Positions 47,873 to 56,517 of a stretch of DNA of 64,000 bases are shown here, piece by piece. Position 1 is the stretch's first letter. Every line of letters begins with the position of its first letter. Location of the stretch: the NCBI RefSeq assembly GCF_013409645.1, contig NZ_JACCBG010000001.1, positions 3,842,001-3,906,000 of the forward strand, written 5' to 3'. The DNA comes from Nocardioides panaciterrulae (GTDB lineage: Bacteria > Actinomycetota > Actinomycetes > Propionibacteriales > Nocardioidaceae). Made by a program: the position numbers and the translations under genes. A model generated the notes under the pieces. It worked only from the letters and a program-made list of their open reading frames with translations. It did not search any database and had not been told where the DNA came from.

Positions 47873-48040
47873 GTCATTCTCCCAAACAGCACTGGTAGTC
47901 GGCGCCGAGCCTAGCGGGCGGGCAAGCGCGCAGGTCGACCGACCTCAATGAAACCACGCGGAGTGCCGGAGCGCACAAGATGCCGGGACCTTTGTCGACG
48001 CGCGCCGCCCGGTGTCGGGGCCCTTTGCGACACTGACGAG

Positions 48041-50380
48041 GTGGACGGTGGGGTGCAGGCGGCGGTGCGGACCGGCCCGCGCAGCATGGGCGAGCTGGTC
48101 GGGCGACTCGCCGCCGTGCCCGGCCGCGAGGGCCGGCTCACCCACCTCGAGCTGCTGCCCCGGCGCGAGGCGCGGCACCTGCCGTGGCCGGACTGGGCCG
48201 CGCCGGAGGTGGTCACGGCGTTCGAGCGACGCGGCGTCCGCCAGCCGTGGCACCACCAGGTGCTCGCGGCCGAGGCGGCCCACGCCGGCCAGCACGTCGT
48301 CCTGGCCACCGGGACCGCCTCCGGCAAGTCGCTGGCCTACCAGTTGCCGGCCCTGACCGCGCTCCGGGAGGCGCGGGGCGACCGGGGGCGGCGCGGCGCG
48401 ACCGTGCTCTACCTGGCGCCCACCAAGGCCCTCGCCCAGGACCAGCTCGCCGGGCTGCAGGCCCTCGACCTCGACGTCCGGGTCACCACCCACGACGGCG
48501 ACAGCTCCCGCGAGCAGCGCGACTGGGCGCGCGACCACGCGGAGTACGTCCTCTCCAACCCCGACATGCTGCACCGCTCGCTGCTGCCCGGTCACGCCCG
48601 CTGGGCCCGGTTCCTGGGCTCGCTGGCCTACGTCGTGGTCGACGAGTGCCACCACTACCGCGGCGTGTTCGGGGCGCACGTGGCCCACGTGCTGCGCCGG
48701 CTGCGGCGGATCTGCGCGGCGTACGGCGCGCACCCGACCTTCGTGCTCGCCTCCGCCACGGTCGCCGAGCCCGAGGTGGCCGCCCGACGGCTGATCGGCG
48801 ACGACGTGCTGGCGGTGACCGGCGACGGCTCGCCGCGGGGCGAGGTGGCCCTGGCGATGTGGGAACCCCCGCTCGGCCCGGGTCACGGCGAGAACGGCGC
48901 CCCGGTGCGCCGGGCCGCCTCCTCGGAGACCGCCGACCTGCTCGCCGACCTCGTCGCCGAGGGGGTCCGCACCCTGGCCTTCGTCCGCTCCCGTCGGGGC
49001 GCCGAGCAGGTGGCGATGACCACCGCGGCCCTGCTCGCCGAGGTCGACCCGGCGCTGCCGGCCCCGGTCGCGTCGTACCGCGGCGGCTACCTGCCCGAGG
49101 AGCGCCGAGCCATCGAGCAGGCCCTGCGCTCGGGTGAGCTCAGCGGCCTCGCCGCCACCAACGCGCTCGAGCTCGGCATCGACATCAGCGGCCTCGACGC
49201 GGTGCTGATGGCCGGCTTCCCCGGCACCCGGGCGGCGCTGTGGCAGCAGCTGGGCCGGGCCGGGCGGGGCGCCGGCGACGCGCTCGGCGTGCTGGTGGCG
49301 CGGGACGACCCACTGGACACCTACCTGGTCACCCACCCCGAGGCGATCGTCGACCAGCCGGTCGAGGCGACGGTCTTCGACCCCTCGAACCCCTACGTCC
49401 TCGGCCCGCACCTGTGCGCGGCGGCGCAGGAGCGTCCGCTCACCGAGGCCGACCTCGCGCTGTTCGGCCCCACCGCCCGCGAGGTGGTCGACGCGCTCAC
49501 CGAGGGCGGGCTGCTGCGGCGGCGACCGCGCGGGTGGTTCTGGACCGACCGCCGACGGGCCGCCGACCTGGCCGACATCCGGTCCACCGGCGGGTCCCCG
49601 GTGCAGCTGGTGGAGGCCGGCACCGGCCGGGTGGTCGGCACCGTCGACGCCGGCAGCGCCCACGGCACCGCCCACGCCGGCGCGGTCTACGTGCACCGGG
49701 GCGAGAGCTGGCTGGTGAGCGCGCTCGACCTCGACGAGCACGTCGCCGTGATCGAGCGGGCCGAGCCGGACTACTCCACCTCGGCCCGCGAGGTCACCGA
49801 CATCTCGATCGTGCAGGAGCGCGAGCACCGCGACTGGGCGGGCTGCCGGCTCTCGTTCGGCGAGGTCGACGTGACCCACCAGGTGGTCTCCTTCCTCAAG
49901 CGCCGCCAGCCCGGCGGCGACGTGCTGGGCGAGGAGCCGCTCGACCTGCCGCCGCGGTCGCTGCGCACCAGCGCGGTGTGGTGGACGGTCCCCGAGGACG
50001 TGCTGGCCGAGGCCGGGCTGGCCGAGCGCGACCTCCCCGGCGCCGCGCACGCCGCCGAGCACTGCTCGATCGGGCTGCTGCCGCTCTTCGCGACCTGCGA
50101 CCGCTGGGACATCGGCGGGGTCTCCACGGCCGTGCACCCCGACACCGGCCGGCTGACCGTCTTCGTCTACGACGGGCACCCGGGCGGCGCGGGGTTCGCC
50201 GAGCGCGGCTTCCACGCCGCCCGGGCCTGGCTGGCCGCCACCCGCGACACGATCCGGGCCTGCGCGTGCCTGGAGGGGTGTCCCTCGTGCATCCAGTCGC
50301 CCAAGTGCGGCAACCAGAACAACCCGCTCGACAAGGACGGCGCGGTCCGGCTGCTCGACGTGCTGCTCGGCGACGGCTGA
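48041..50380 (+). CDS. DECH-box helicase with zinc-binding C-terminus (MrfA/YprA type)
   Basis: 779 residues. Walker A ATGTASGKSLAYQLP, motif II VVVDECHHYRG, motif VI QQLGRAGRGAGDA. The C-terminal MZB domain carries four cysteines in ACACLEGCPSCIQSPKC, as in Bacillus MrfA, which repairs mitomycin-type damage. It also matches the actinobacterial family named for its place beside the Tad secretion genes (TIGR03817). The start is uncertain: GTG at 48041 with GACACT 6 nt upstream is preferred; an ATG at 47948 would add 31 unlikely residues. Confidence 0.92.
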   Translation: MDGGVQAAVRTGPRSMGELVGRLAAVPGREGRLTHLELLPRREARHLPWPDWAAPEVVTAFERRGVRQPWHHQVLAAEAAHAGQHVVLATGTASGKSLAYQLPALTALREARGDRGRRGATVLYLAPTKALAQDQLAGLQALDLDVRVTTHDGDSSREQRDWARDHAEYVLSNPDMLHRSLLPGHARWARFLGSLAYVVVDECHHYRGVFGAHVAHVLRRLRRICAAYGAHPTFVLASATVAEPEVAARRLIGDDVLAVTGDGSPRGEVALAMWEPPLGPGHGENGAPVRRAASSETADLLADLVAEGVRTLAFVRSRRGAEQVAMTTAALLAEVDPALPAPVASYRGGYLPEERRAIEQALRSGELSGLAATNALELGIDISGLDAVLMAGFPGTRAALWQQLGRAGRGAGDALGVLVARDDPLDTYLVTHPEAIVDQPVEATVFDPSNPYVLGPHLCAAAQERPLTEADLALFGPTAREVVDALTEGGLLRRRPRGWFWTDRRRAADLADIRSTGGSPVQLVEAGTGRVVGTVDAGSAHGTAHAGAVYVHRGESWLVSALDLDEHVAVIERAEPDYSTSAREVTDISIVQEREHRDWAGCRLSFGEVDVTHQVVSFLKRRQPGGDVLGEEPLDLPPRSLRTSAVWWTVPEDVLAEAGLAERDLPGAAHAAEHCSIGLLPLFATCDRWDIGGVSTAVHPDTGRLTVFVYDGHPGGAGFAERGFHAARAWLAATRDTIRACACLEGCPSCIQSPKCGNQNNPLDKDGAVRLLDVLLGDG

Positions 50381-50412
50381 CGACTCGCCACCCCCACCAC
50401 CGGGGTCCCGGC

Positions 50413-50790
50413 TCAGCCGGGCGGGCCGGCGGGACCGGCGCGGGCCTCGGCGGCGAGGTCGGCGTCCTGGCCGAGCCAGTGCGGGCCGGCGACCACCACC
50501 CGCACCCGCGCGGTGCGGCCGTCCAGCCGGCAGCTGACCAGCCGGGCGCCGTTCGCGGCGGCCACGTCCGCGCCCACCGCGCACGGCTGCTCCCCGCGCC
50601 CGAGCGCGGACGCCACCGCGAGCGCGGCCAGGTCGGCCGCGGCCTGGGCGGACCGGTGCGCCCGCACCATCGCCCCGGCCACCCCGAGGGCGGCGCCCAC
50701 CAGGAGCAGCACCCCGAGGCAGGCGACCACGAACAGGCTCACCGAGCCCCGGTCGCCCCGAGGGGCGGCTCCGGACGCCGGGCCCCTCAC
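50413..50790 (-). CDS. TadE/TadG-like pseudopilin, helicase/secretion neighbourhood
   Basis: 125 residues. After DRGSVSLFVVACLGVLLLVG (N-terminal membrane helix with a prepilin-like start) comes a helical stalk (AHRSAQAAADLAALAVASAL) and two cysteines (QPCAVG, VSCRLD). It matches the TadE-like family specific to this neighbourhood (TIGR03816). The GTG overlaps the upstream tadE stop. Last gene of the Tad operon. Confidence 0.82.
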   Translation of the reverse strand: MRGPASGAAPRGDRGSVSLFVVACLGVLLLVGAALGVAGAMVRAHRSAQAAADLAALAVASALGRGEQPCAVGADVAAANGARLVSCRLDGRTARVRVVVAGPHWLGQDADLAAEARAGPAGPPG

Positions 50791-51161
50791 GACGCGGGCT
50801 CGACCGCCGCGACCGCTCGCGCCCGGACCGTCGCCCCCGGCAGGAAGCCGAACAGGCCGCCCGGCGCCGCGACGGTGCCGACCGCCGACGCCGTGACCCG
50901 GTCCCCGCGGGTCAGCACGGTGATCCGACTCCCGGCGGGCGCCACCTCCAGGCCGCGGTCGACGGCGATCGCGGCCGACTCCCCGCGCGCCGCGGCGCGC
51001 GCCGCCTCCCGGGCCGCGTCGACCACCCGCAGCTCGGCCGAGGCCACCGAGAGCAGCCAGACCAGCCCGACGGTCACCGCGAGCAGCAGCGGCAGCGCCA
51101 GGGCCAGCTCGGCGGTCGCGGCGCCCGCGTCGTCGCGGAGCGCCGCCGGTCCGGGCCTCAC
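50787..51161 (-). CDS. TadE-like pseudopilin
   Basis: 124 residues. DDAGAATAELALALPLLLAVTVG is a prepilin-type start: cleavage after Gly with Glu in the mature N-terminus, then a hydrophobic helix. VVDAAREAARAAARGE is the usual TadE stalk. Likely a minor pilin. It overlaps both neighbours by GTGA. Confidence 0.85.
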   Translation of the reverse strand: MRPGPAALRDDAGAATAELALALPLLLAVTVGLVWLLSVASAELRVVDAAREAARAAARGESAAIAVDRGLEVAPAGSRITVLTRGDRVTASAVGTVAAPGGLFGFLPGATVRARAVAAVEPAS

Positions 51162-51367
51162 CCGATGCCCAGCAGCCCGAGCACGTGGTCGAACAGGGTG
51201 CGCAGCAGCTGCTCACCGAAGCTGCCGGTCAGCAGCTTGTAGAGCAGGCCCGCGAGCCCGGCGCCGGCGGCCGTGCCGACGGCATACTCCGCCGTGGTGA
51301 TCCCCCGGTCCGTCCTGGCACCGGCACGGGCGGCGAGACGGGCGGGGACGAGGTGCGGTCGGGTCAT
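51158..51367 (-). CDS. Flp-like pilin (DUF4244 family)
   Basis: 69 residues. RGITTAEYAVGTAAGAGLAGL matches a Flp prepilin: cut after Gly, Glu at +5 and Tyr at +6, then a hydrophobic helix. It would be the major pilus subunit. The ATG has a strong GGAGGAG ribosome site. A 146-nt gap with a hairpin separates it from tadC, so it may be expressed at its own level. Confidence 0.87.
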   Translation of the reverse strand: MTRPHLVPARLAARAGARTDRGITTAEYAVGTAAGAGLAGLLYKLLTGSFGEQLLRTLFDHVLGLLGIG

Positions 51368-51386
51368 GCGGTTCTCCTCCGGTCGG

Positions 51387-51406
51387 GCGGCCGCCGGTGC
51401 GGCCGC
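51387..51406 (-). terminator. Hairpin between tadC and the Flp pilin gene
   Basis: Perfect 8-bp stem GCGGCCGC / GCGGCCGC with loop ACCG (minus strand). It lies 20 nt upstream of the pilin start, so it is either a partial terminator of the upstream genes or an mRNA-stabilising 5' hairpin for pilin mRNA. Confidence 0.4.
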
Positions 51407-51513
51407 TCGGCCCGACTCTCGACCCTTCACGGCCCCGCTGCCGGGCCCGCGGACCCCACTGTGGAGGGCGGCGCGGGAGGCGCCGCGGTGGACGGTTCGC
51501 GGGCCGCACCGGC

Positions 51514-52242
51514 TCACAGCCGGAGCGAGGCCAGCAGCCCGGCGACCAGGGGCACGATGCCGACCAGCACGAACGCCGGGAGCAGGCACACGCCCAGCGG
51601 GATCGCCGCCTTCACCCCGACCGCGCGCGCCCGCTCCTCGGTCTCGGCGCGGGCCCGCTCGGCGAGGTCGGCCGCCAGCCGCTCGACCGTGGGCACGACC
51701 GCGGCCCCGCTGTCCTGGGAGCGGGCCAGCGCCCGGCCGAGCCGGCCGAGGTCCGGGTCCTCCCCCAGCCGCTCCCACACCTGCACCGGGTCCGCTCCGA
51801 CGTGCAGCCGAGCCACCGCGCCGGCGAGCCGGTCGGCCGCGGGCCCGGGGAGGGCCGCGCACGCGAGCGCGGCCGCCTCGGCGGGGGCGGCGCCCGAGCG
51901 GAGCGCGGCCGACAGCAGGGTCACCAGGTGCGGCAGGTCGCGACGCACCAGGGCCCGGGTGCGCCGCTGCGCGGGGGTCTCGGCGCGCTCGACCAGCACG
52001 GCGACGACCCCGGCCACCACCACGCCCGCCAGCAGGCCGGGCGTGCCACCCACGACGACCACCGCGCCGAGCCCGCCGAGCACGCACCACACGGCCCGGA
52101 ACCGGCGCATCCAGCCCCCGCCCGCCGGCCCCGGCTGCCCCGGCTGCCCCGGCGGCTCCCGGGTGGGCGCCCGGCGACCGGCCGGCGCGAGGCAGAGGGC
52201 CGCGGCCGCGGCCGCGCACCCCGCCGGGAGCCAGACGGTCAC
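51514..52242 (-). CDS. TadC-like type II secretion F-domain protein
   Basis: 242 residues. Membrane helices near residue 5-20, in the middle (VWCVLGGLGAVVVVGG, LLAGVVVAGVVAVLV) and at the end (AFVLVGIVPLVAGLLASL) flank a T2SSF domain (RRDLPHLVTLLSAALRSGA). It is the inner-membrane platform of the pilus machine. The GTG overlaps the tadB stop (GTGA). Confidence 0.88.
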   Translation of the reverse strand: MTVWLPAGCAAAAAALCLAPAGRRAPTREPPGQPGQPGPAGGGWMRRFRAVWCVLGGLGAVVVVGGTPGLLAGVVVAGVVAVLVERAETPAQRRTRALVRRDLPHLVTLLSAALRSGAAPAEAAALACAALPGPAADRLAGAVARLHVGADPVQVWERLGEDPDLGRLGRALARSQDSGAAVVPTVERLAADLAERARAETEERARAVGVKAAIPLGVCLLPAFVLVGIVPLVAGLLASLRL

Positions 52243-53021
52243 CGCCGCTCCACGTCCCGGGCGATCGACTCGATCCAGGCCAGGCCGGCCAGCCCCAGCG
52301 CCAGGCCGCCCGCGAGGCAGCCGAGCCCGAGCGGCGTGCCGAGCAGGAAGCCCCACGGGTCGCCGCCGGCCCCCGAGCCCATCGCTAGGGCCAGCAGCGG
52401 CAGGCCGCCGACCAGCCGCGCGGTGGCCCGGGCCGAGGCCAGCTCGCCCTCGACGACCCGGCGGCTGGCCGCGGCGGCGCGCAGGTCGGCCGCGACCGCC
52501 TGCACGGTGTCGGCGAGCCCCTGGCCGGTCCGGTGGGCGACCTGCCAGGCGGCACCGACCAGGCGCAGGTCGCCGGCACCGGGCAGCTCGGCCACCTGCC
52601 GGAACGCACCCGGCACGTCGGCGCCCATCCGGAACGCCTCGGCGACCGCCGCCAGCGGGGGCCACACCCGGGCCGCGCGGTCCAGGCAGCGCCCGGGCGG
52701 GAGGCCCGCCCCGAGCTCCGCGGCGATCAGCTCGCACGACTCCAGCACCAGCCCGGAGACCCGGGTGGCCGCGCGCCGTCGCGCCCGCTGCCGCAGCAGC
52801 GCCGACGCGCCCGCCACGCCCCCGCCCGCCACCGCCGCCAGCACCCCGAGGGTCGGTCGGTCCACCACCAGCACCGCGAGGAAGCCGGCCGCCAGGACCA
52901 CCGACCCCGCCGACGCGGGGTGACCGGGCCCCGGAGCCGGCCCCCCGCGGGTCGCCCGCGGCCGGCCCGGCACCAGCAGCCAGGCGGCGACCGCAGCCAG
53001 GCCGGCCGCGAGGAGGATCAC
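52239..53021 (-). CDS. TadB-like type II secretion F-domain protein
   Basis: 260 residues. N-terminal helices (ILLAAGLAAVAAWLLV, VVLAAGFLAVLVV), a T2SSF domain (ESCELIAAELGAGLPPGRCLDRA, HRTGQGLADTVQAVAADLR) and C-terminal helices (LGLGCLAGGLALGLAGLAW). It pairs with TadC as the platform driven by the ATPase. The GTG overlaps the tadA stop. Confidence 0.88.
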   Translation of the reverse strand: MILLAAGLAAVAAWLLVPGRPRATRGGPAPGPGHPASAGSVVLAAGFLAVLVVDRPTLGVLAAVAGGGVAGASALLRQRARRRAATRVSGLVLESCELIAAELGAGLPPGRCLDRAARVWPPLAAVAEAFRMGADVPGAFRQVAELPGAGDLRLVGAAWQVAHRTGQGLADTVQAVAADLRAAAASRRVVEGELASARATARLVGGLPLLALAMGSGAGGDPWGFLLGTPLGLGCLAGGLALGLAGLAWIESIARDVERR

Positions 53022-54226
53022 GCGCAGAGCCGGTCGGTGAGGGCCTCGACCGCCGGGCCGGGGACGGCGCGGCCGTCGGCACCGAACGCGACCGCGACCC
53101 GCATCCGCACCAGCCCGTCGCTGCCCCGCTCCGGCACCGCCACCTCGGCCAGCCGGCGCGTGCCGTCCCGGGACCGGGCCAGGTGAAGCACCACGTCCAC
53201 CGCCGAGGCGAGCTGGCTGTGGGCGGCGGCCCGCCCCAGGCCGGCCGCGAGGGCCAGCGCCTCCACCCGGGCGGGCACGTCGACCGCGGAATTGGCGTGC
53301 AGGGTGCCGCAGCCGCCCTCGTGCCCGGTGTTCATGGCGGCCAGCAGCTCGACGACCTCGGGGCCGCGCACCTCGCCCACGACGAGCCGGTCCGGCCGCA
53401 TCCGCAACGCCTGGCGCACCAGCGTGCGCAGGTCGATCCCGCCCGCCCCCTCGACGTTGTCCGGCCGGCCCTCCAGCGCCACCGCGTGCGGGTGCTGGGG
53501 CCGGAGCTCACCGGAGTCCTCCACGAGCACGAGGCGCTCGGCGGGGTCCACCAGCGACAGCAGCGCGGCGAGCAGCGTGGTCTTGCCGGTGCCAGTGCCC
53601 CCGCTGACCAGGAACGCCAGCCGGCCCGCGACCACCGCCTCGAGCAGCCGCACACCCTCGGGGGTGAGCGCCCCGGCGGCGAGCAGCTGCGGCAGCGTGA
53701 ACCCGCGGGCCCGGGGCACCCGCAGCGACAGCAGCGTCCCGGGGCGGGCGACCGGGGCCAGCACCGCGTGGAAGCGGGTGCCGTCGGGCAGACGGAGGTC
53801 GACGTACGGCGTGGCGTCGTCGAGCCGCCGGCCGCCGGCGGCCGCCAGCCGCTGGGCGAGCCGACGGACCGCCGCCTCGTCAGAGAACCGGACGTCGGTG
53901 CGTTCCAGCCCTGCGCCCCGGTCGAGGTAGACCGACCCCGGACCGTTGACCACCACGTCGGTGACCCCCGGGGTCCGCAGCAGCGGCTCCAGCGGCCCGG
54001 CGCCGACCACGTCGCGGCGCAGCGCCTCGTAGACGGCCAGCACGGTGGCGTCCCCCACCGGTCGCCCGCTCTCCCGCAGCGCCCGGGCCACCCGGTGCGG
54101 CGTGAGCTCGCCCGGCTCCCGGGCCAGCCGCTCCCGCACCGACTCGAGGTCGGCGAGGTCGGTGAGGTCGGTGAGCCCGACCGGGCCGGCGCGGCCCGCC
54201 CCCGGCCCGGGCTCCGCGGACGTCAC
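53018..54226 (-). CDS. TadA-type secretion ATPase
   Basis: 402 residues, the pilus-assembly motor. Walker A is SGGTGTGKTTLLAALL; the Asp/His boxes read VLVEDSGELRP and MNTGHEGGCGTLHANSA. VTDVVVNGPGSVYLDRG is the N-terminal domain typical of the CpaF/TadA group (TIGR03819 neighbourhood ATPase). The GTG at 54226 overlaps the CpaE-like stop (GTGA), supporting this start over a longer one at 54295. Confidence 0.93.
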   Translation of the reverse strand: MTSAEPGPGAGRAGPVGLTDLTDLADLESVRERLAREPGELTPHRVARALRESGRPVGDATVLAVYEALRRDVVGAGPLEPLLRTPGVTDVVVNGPGSVYLDRGAGLERTDVRFSDEAAVRRLAQRLAAAGGRRLDDATPYVDLRLPDGTRFHAVLAPVARPGTLLSLRVPRARGFTLPQLLAAGALTPEGVRLLEAVVAGRLAFLVSGGTGTGKTTLLAALLSLVDPAERLVLVEDSGELRPQHPHAVALEGRPDNVEGAGGIDLRTLVRQALRMRPDRLVVGEVRGPEVVELLAAMNTGHEGGCGTLHANSAVDVPARVEALALAAGLGRAAAHSQLASAVDVVLHLARSRDGTRRLAEVAVPERGSDGLVRMRVAVAFGADGRAVPGPAVEALTDRLCA

Positions 54227-55269
54227 GCGGCGACCCGCGGGCGCACGACGGACTCCAGCACCTCCGCCGCGGCCCGCCCCAGCGGACCGCGCCACGAGCG
54301 CACCGGCCCCAGGCCGAGGTCGATGGTCTCGGCCAGCCCGCGCTGGTCAGCCATCCGCGCCAGCACCGGCGTCCCGGCCACCCGGGCCACCTCCCCCGGG
54401 TCGATGCCGCGACCCCGGAGCACCAGCGCCACGTGGGTGGCGTCGGCGAACCGCGCGCACAGCCGGGCCGCGGACGCGACCCCCGCGACCGTGGGCACCA
54501 CCAGCACCAGCAGCCGGTCGCAGCGGGCGACCACCTCGTCGACCAGCGCGTCGGAGGCGCGCGGCAGGTCCACCACCACGGTGTCGTGCCCGCGCCGGGC
54601 CGCCGAGAGCGCTTCGCGGACCGCCCGGGCGTCCAGCGCGGCGGTCGCCCCGGCGTACCACGTCAGCGCGCCGACCCCGTCGCGCCGGGGCACCGCGTCG
54701 CGCAGCGACCGGGCGCTGAGCCGGCCGGTGGTCTGGCTGAGCGCGTCCCAGCGGATCCCCTCGCGGCTCTCCAGGCCCAGCACCCGGTCCACCCCCGGCC
54801 CCAGCGGGTCGGCGTCCACGACGAGCGCGGGTCCGGTGCGCGCGGCCACCTGCGCCAGCGCGCACGCGAAGGTGGTGGCGCCGGCGCCCCCGGCGCCCCC
54901 GGCGACGCCGAGCAGCAGCCCACGCGCGGCCTCGGGGTCGCCGAGGTCGGTCAGCCGCTCCACCAGCCAGGCCGCGGCGTCGGGCAACGTCGTCACGCTC
55001 TCGGCACCCACCTCGACCGCGAGTCGGAACAGGTCGGGGGACACCGGCGACCAGCCGGCGAGGTGCACGGCCGCCCGGCGCGGCGGCGCGACCGCGGCCA
55101 GCTGCCCCGCCAGGTCGGCGCCGACCACCACCAGCGGCGCTGCGGCCCAGCCGCGCAGCGCGGCGGCCGCGTCGTCGGCCACGTCCGGGGAGACGCCGGC
55201 GGCGGCCGCCAGGCGCAGCAGCTCGTCGAGCAGCGCCGGGTCGCGGGTCACGAACAGCGGAGAGGTCAT
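54223..55269 (-). CDS. CpaE-like MinD/ParA-family protein
   Basis: 348 residues. The N-terminal 110 residues are a receiver-like domain and the rest is a MinD/ParA fold. The deviant Walker A reads GVAGGAGGAGATTF: both lysines expected in KGGxGKT are absent. DTVVVDLPRASDAL is the Walker B region. This is seen in the actinobacterial CpaE family (TIGR03815) and suggests weak or no ATP hydrolysis. It should place the pilus machine in the cell. First gene of the seven-gene Tad operon. Confidence 0.88.
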   Translation of the reverse strand: MTSPLFVTRDPALLDELLRLAAAAGVSPDVADDAAAALRGWAAAPLVVVGADLAGQLAAVAPPRRAAVHLAGWSPVSPDLFRLAVEVGAESVTTLPDAAAWLVERLTDLGDPEAARGLLLGVAGGAGGAGATTFACALAQVAARTGPALVVDADPLGPGVDRVLGLESREGIRWDALSQTTGRLSARSLRDAVPRRDGVGALTWYAGATAALDARAVREALSAARRGHDTVVVDLPRASDALVDEVVARCDRLLVLVVPTVAGVASAARLCARFADATHVALVLRGRGIDPGEVARVAGTPVLARMADQRGLAETIDLGLGPVRSWRGPLGRAAAEVLESVVRPRVAA

Positions 55270-55406
55270 GACGGGCAGGCTGCCCGGCGAGGCGGTCGGC
55301 GGCCACCAGCGGTCGCGACGGTTGGGGAGAACGCCGCGGGAAGGGCGGCTGTGGACGACACGCGGGCCGCCCGAGTGCCCAGCCTCCGGCCTCCTACGAT
55401 GAGCCC

Positions 55407-56207
55407 ATGGCGTCCCGCCCGACCGCGGCCTTCTTCGATCTCGACAAGACGATCATCGCCAAGTCGAGCACGCTCGCGTTCAGCCGACCCTTCCAGGCGG
55501 GCGGGCTGATCTCGCGACGCGCGGTGCTGCGCTCGGCCTACGCCCAGTTCGTCTACCTCGTGGGCGGGGCCGACCACGACCAGATGGAGAAGATGCGGCA
55601 GTTCATGTCGCAGCTGTGCGCCGGCTGGGACGTCGCGACGGTCCGCGAGATCGTCGCGGAGACGCTGCACCACGTCGTCGACCCGCTGGTCTACGACGAG
55701 GCCGTGTCGCTGATCGAGGAGCACCACCTGGCCGGCCGCGACGTCGTGATCGTCTCCACCTCCGGCACCGAGGTCGTCGGCCCGATCGGCGAGATGCTCG
55801 GCGCCGACCGGGTGGTCGCGACCCGGATGGAGATCGCCGAGGGCTGCTACACCGGCCAGATCGAGTACTACGCCTACGCGGAGGAGAAGGCGCGCGCGAT
55901 CCGCGAGCTCGCCGAGCGCGAGGGCTACGACCTCGAGCACAGCTACGCCTACAGCGACTCGGTGACCGACGTGCACATGCTCGAGGCGGTGGGCCACCCG
56001 CACGCGGTCAACCCGGACCGGGAGCTGCGCCGGATCGCCACCACCAACGGCTGGCCGGTGCTGGTCTTCACCAAGCCGGTGGCGCTGCAGGGCCGGGTGC
56101 CCCTCCCGCCCGCGAAGCCGACGCTGGCCGCGCTGGCCGTCGGCGGGGTGGTCGCCGTCGGCAGCATGGTCTGGGCCAATGCCCGGCGACGTCGCCTGGA
56201 CGCCTGA
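55407..56207 (+). CDS. HAD-IB family phosphatase with C-terminal membrane helix
   Basis: 266 residues. HAD motif I FFDLDKTII (nucleophile Asp), motif II VVIVSTSGTEV, motif III with Lys in EEKARAI, and motif IV YSDSVTDVHML. The family (TIGR01490) resembles phosphoserine phosphatase. The last helix, LAALAVGGVVAVGSMVWA, probably anchors it to the membrane. Adjacent to the CpaE-like gene in Mycobacterium (Rv3661) and here. The ATG follows TACGAT (55395-55400) by 6 nt. Confidence 0.9.
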   Translation: MASRPTAAFFDLDKTIIAKSSTLAFSRPFQAGGLISRRAVLRSAYAQFVYLVGGADHDQMEKMRQFMSQLCAGWDVATVREIVAETLHHVVDPLVYDEAVSLIEEHHLAGRDVVIVSTSGTEVVGPIGEMLGADRVVATRMEIAEGCYTGQIEYYAYAEEKARAIRELAEREGYDLEHSYAYSDSVTDVHMLEAVGHPHAVNPDRELRRIATTNGWPVLVFTKPVALQGRVPLPPAKPTLAALAVGGVVAVGSMVWANARRRRLDA

Positions 56208-56236
56208 CCCCCACCACCGGGCGGAAATGTCAACCC

Positions 56237-56265
56237 TTGAACCCGCCCGCCAAGCGGCGTAGAAA
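56237..56265 (+). promoter_or_regulatory. SigA-like promoter for the intergenic RNA
   Basis: TTGAAC, exactly 17 nt, then TAGAAA. Both hexamers are near the housekeeping consensus and sit in an otherwise GC-rich gap 30 nt after the HAD gene, with no gene downstream on this strand for 1 kb. Confidence 0.6.
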
Positions 56266-56269
56266 CGGG

Positions 56270-56447
56270 GTCAGAAGTCAAGAGAGCAGCACGTGAGCCG
56301 AGGTACCCACGCGGCGATCCACCCTTCCGATAGGGCGCTTGCCACACCGGGGAAGTCCCGGGGCAGCAGTTGCTGATGCACGCTTGGTAGCCATCGGAGT
56401 CACGTGTCAGCGGCGGCATCCGGATCTCTCGAGAACCGGGTGCCGCT
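56270..56447 (+). ncRNA. Candidate Ms1/scr3559-type 6S-like RNA
   Basis: About 180 nt with its own promoter, in the gap between the HAD gene and the Fic-like gene. This is the same place as MTS2823 (Ms1) between Rv3661 and Rv3662c of M. tuberculosis; S. coelicolor scr3559 has a comparable setting. A long-range helix joins CACGTGA-G-CCGA (56290-56301) to TCGG-AG-TCACGTG (56394-56406). Inside are CCCT/AGGG, CCGGG/CCCGG and CAGCA/TGCTG hairpins. An 11-bp hairpin (56413-56446) ends the unit. Ms1 binds core RNA polymerase in stationary phase. Family membership is inferred from position, size and fold only. Confidence 0.6.
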
Positions 56448-56517
56448 CGCATGTCCGCGGCCTCACCGCTCCTCGGCGCTCGCGCGCCGACCAGGGCTAC
56501 TGGGCCGCCCGGCGGGG

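Noticed and set aside
47948..48040. Extra 31 N-terminal residues of the helicase from an ATG at 47948
   Set aside because: The segment is Arg/Cys-rich without family similarity, has no ribosome site, and the GTG at 48041 has a promoter-like element 6 nt before it.
51185..55402. A 1405-codon open frame antisense to the Tad genes, and similar long frames at 26638-30624 and 5620-8982
   Set aside because: They lie opposite conserved genes with clear motifs. High GC content removes stop codons from antisense frames, and their translations are low-complexity Arg/Gly/Pro/His runs.
55270..55406. Expected 6C (B11) small RNA between the CpaE-like and HAD genes, where mycobacteria have it
   Set aside because: Neither strand shows the two C6-loop hairpins; the gap holds only the leaderless HAD promoter and general GC-rich sequence.
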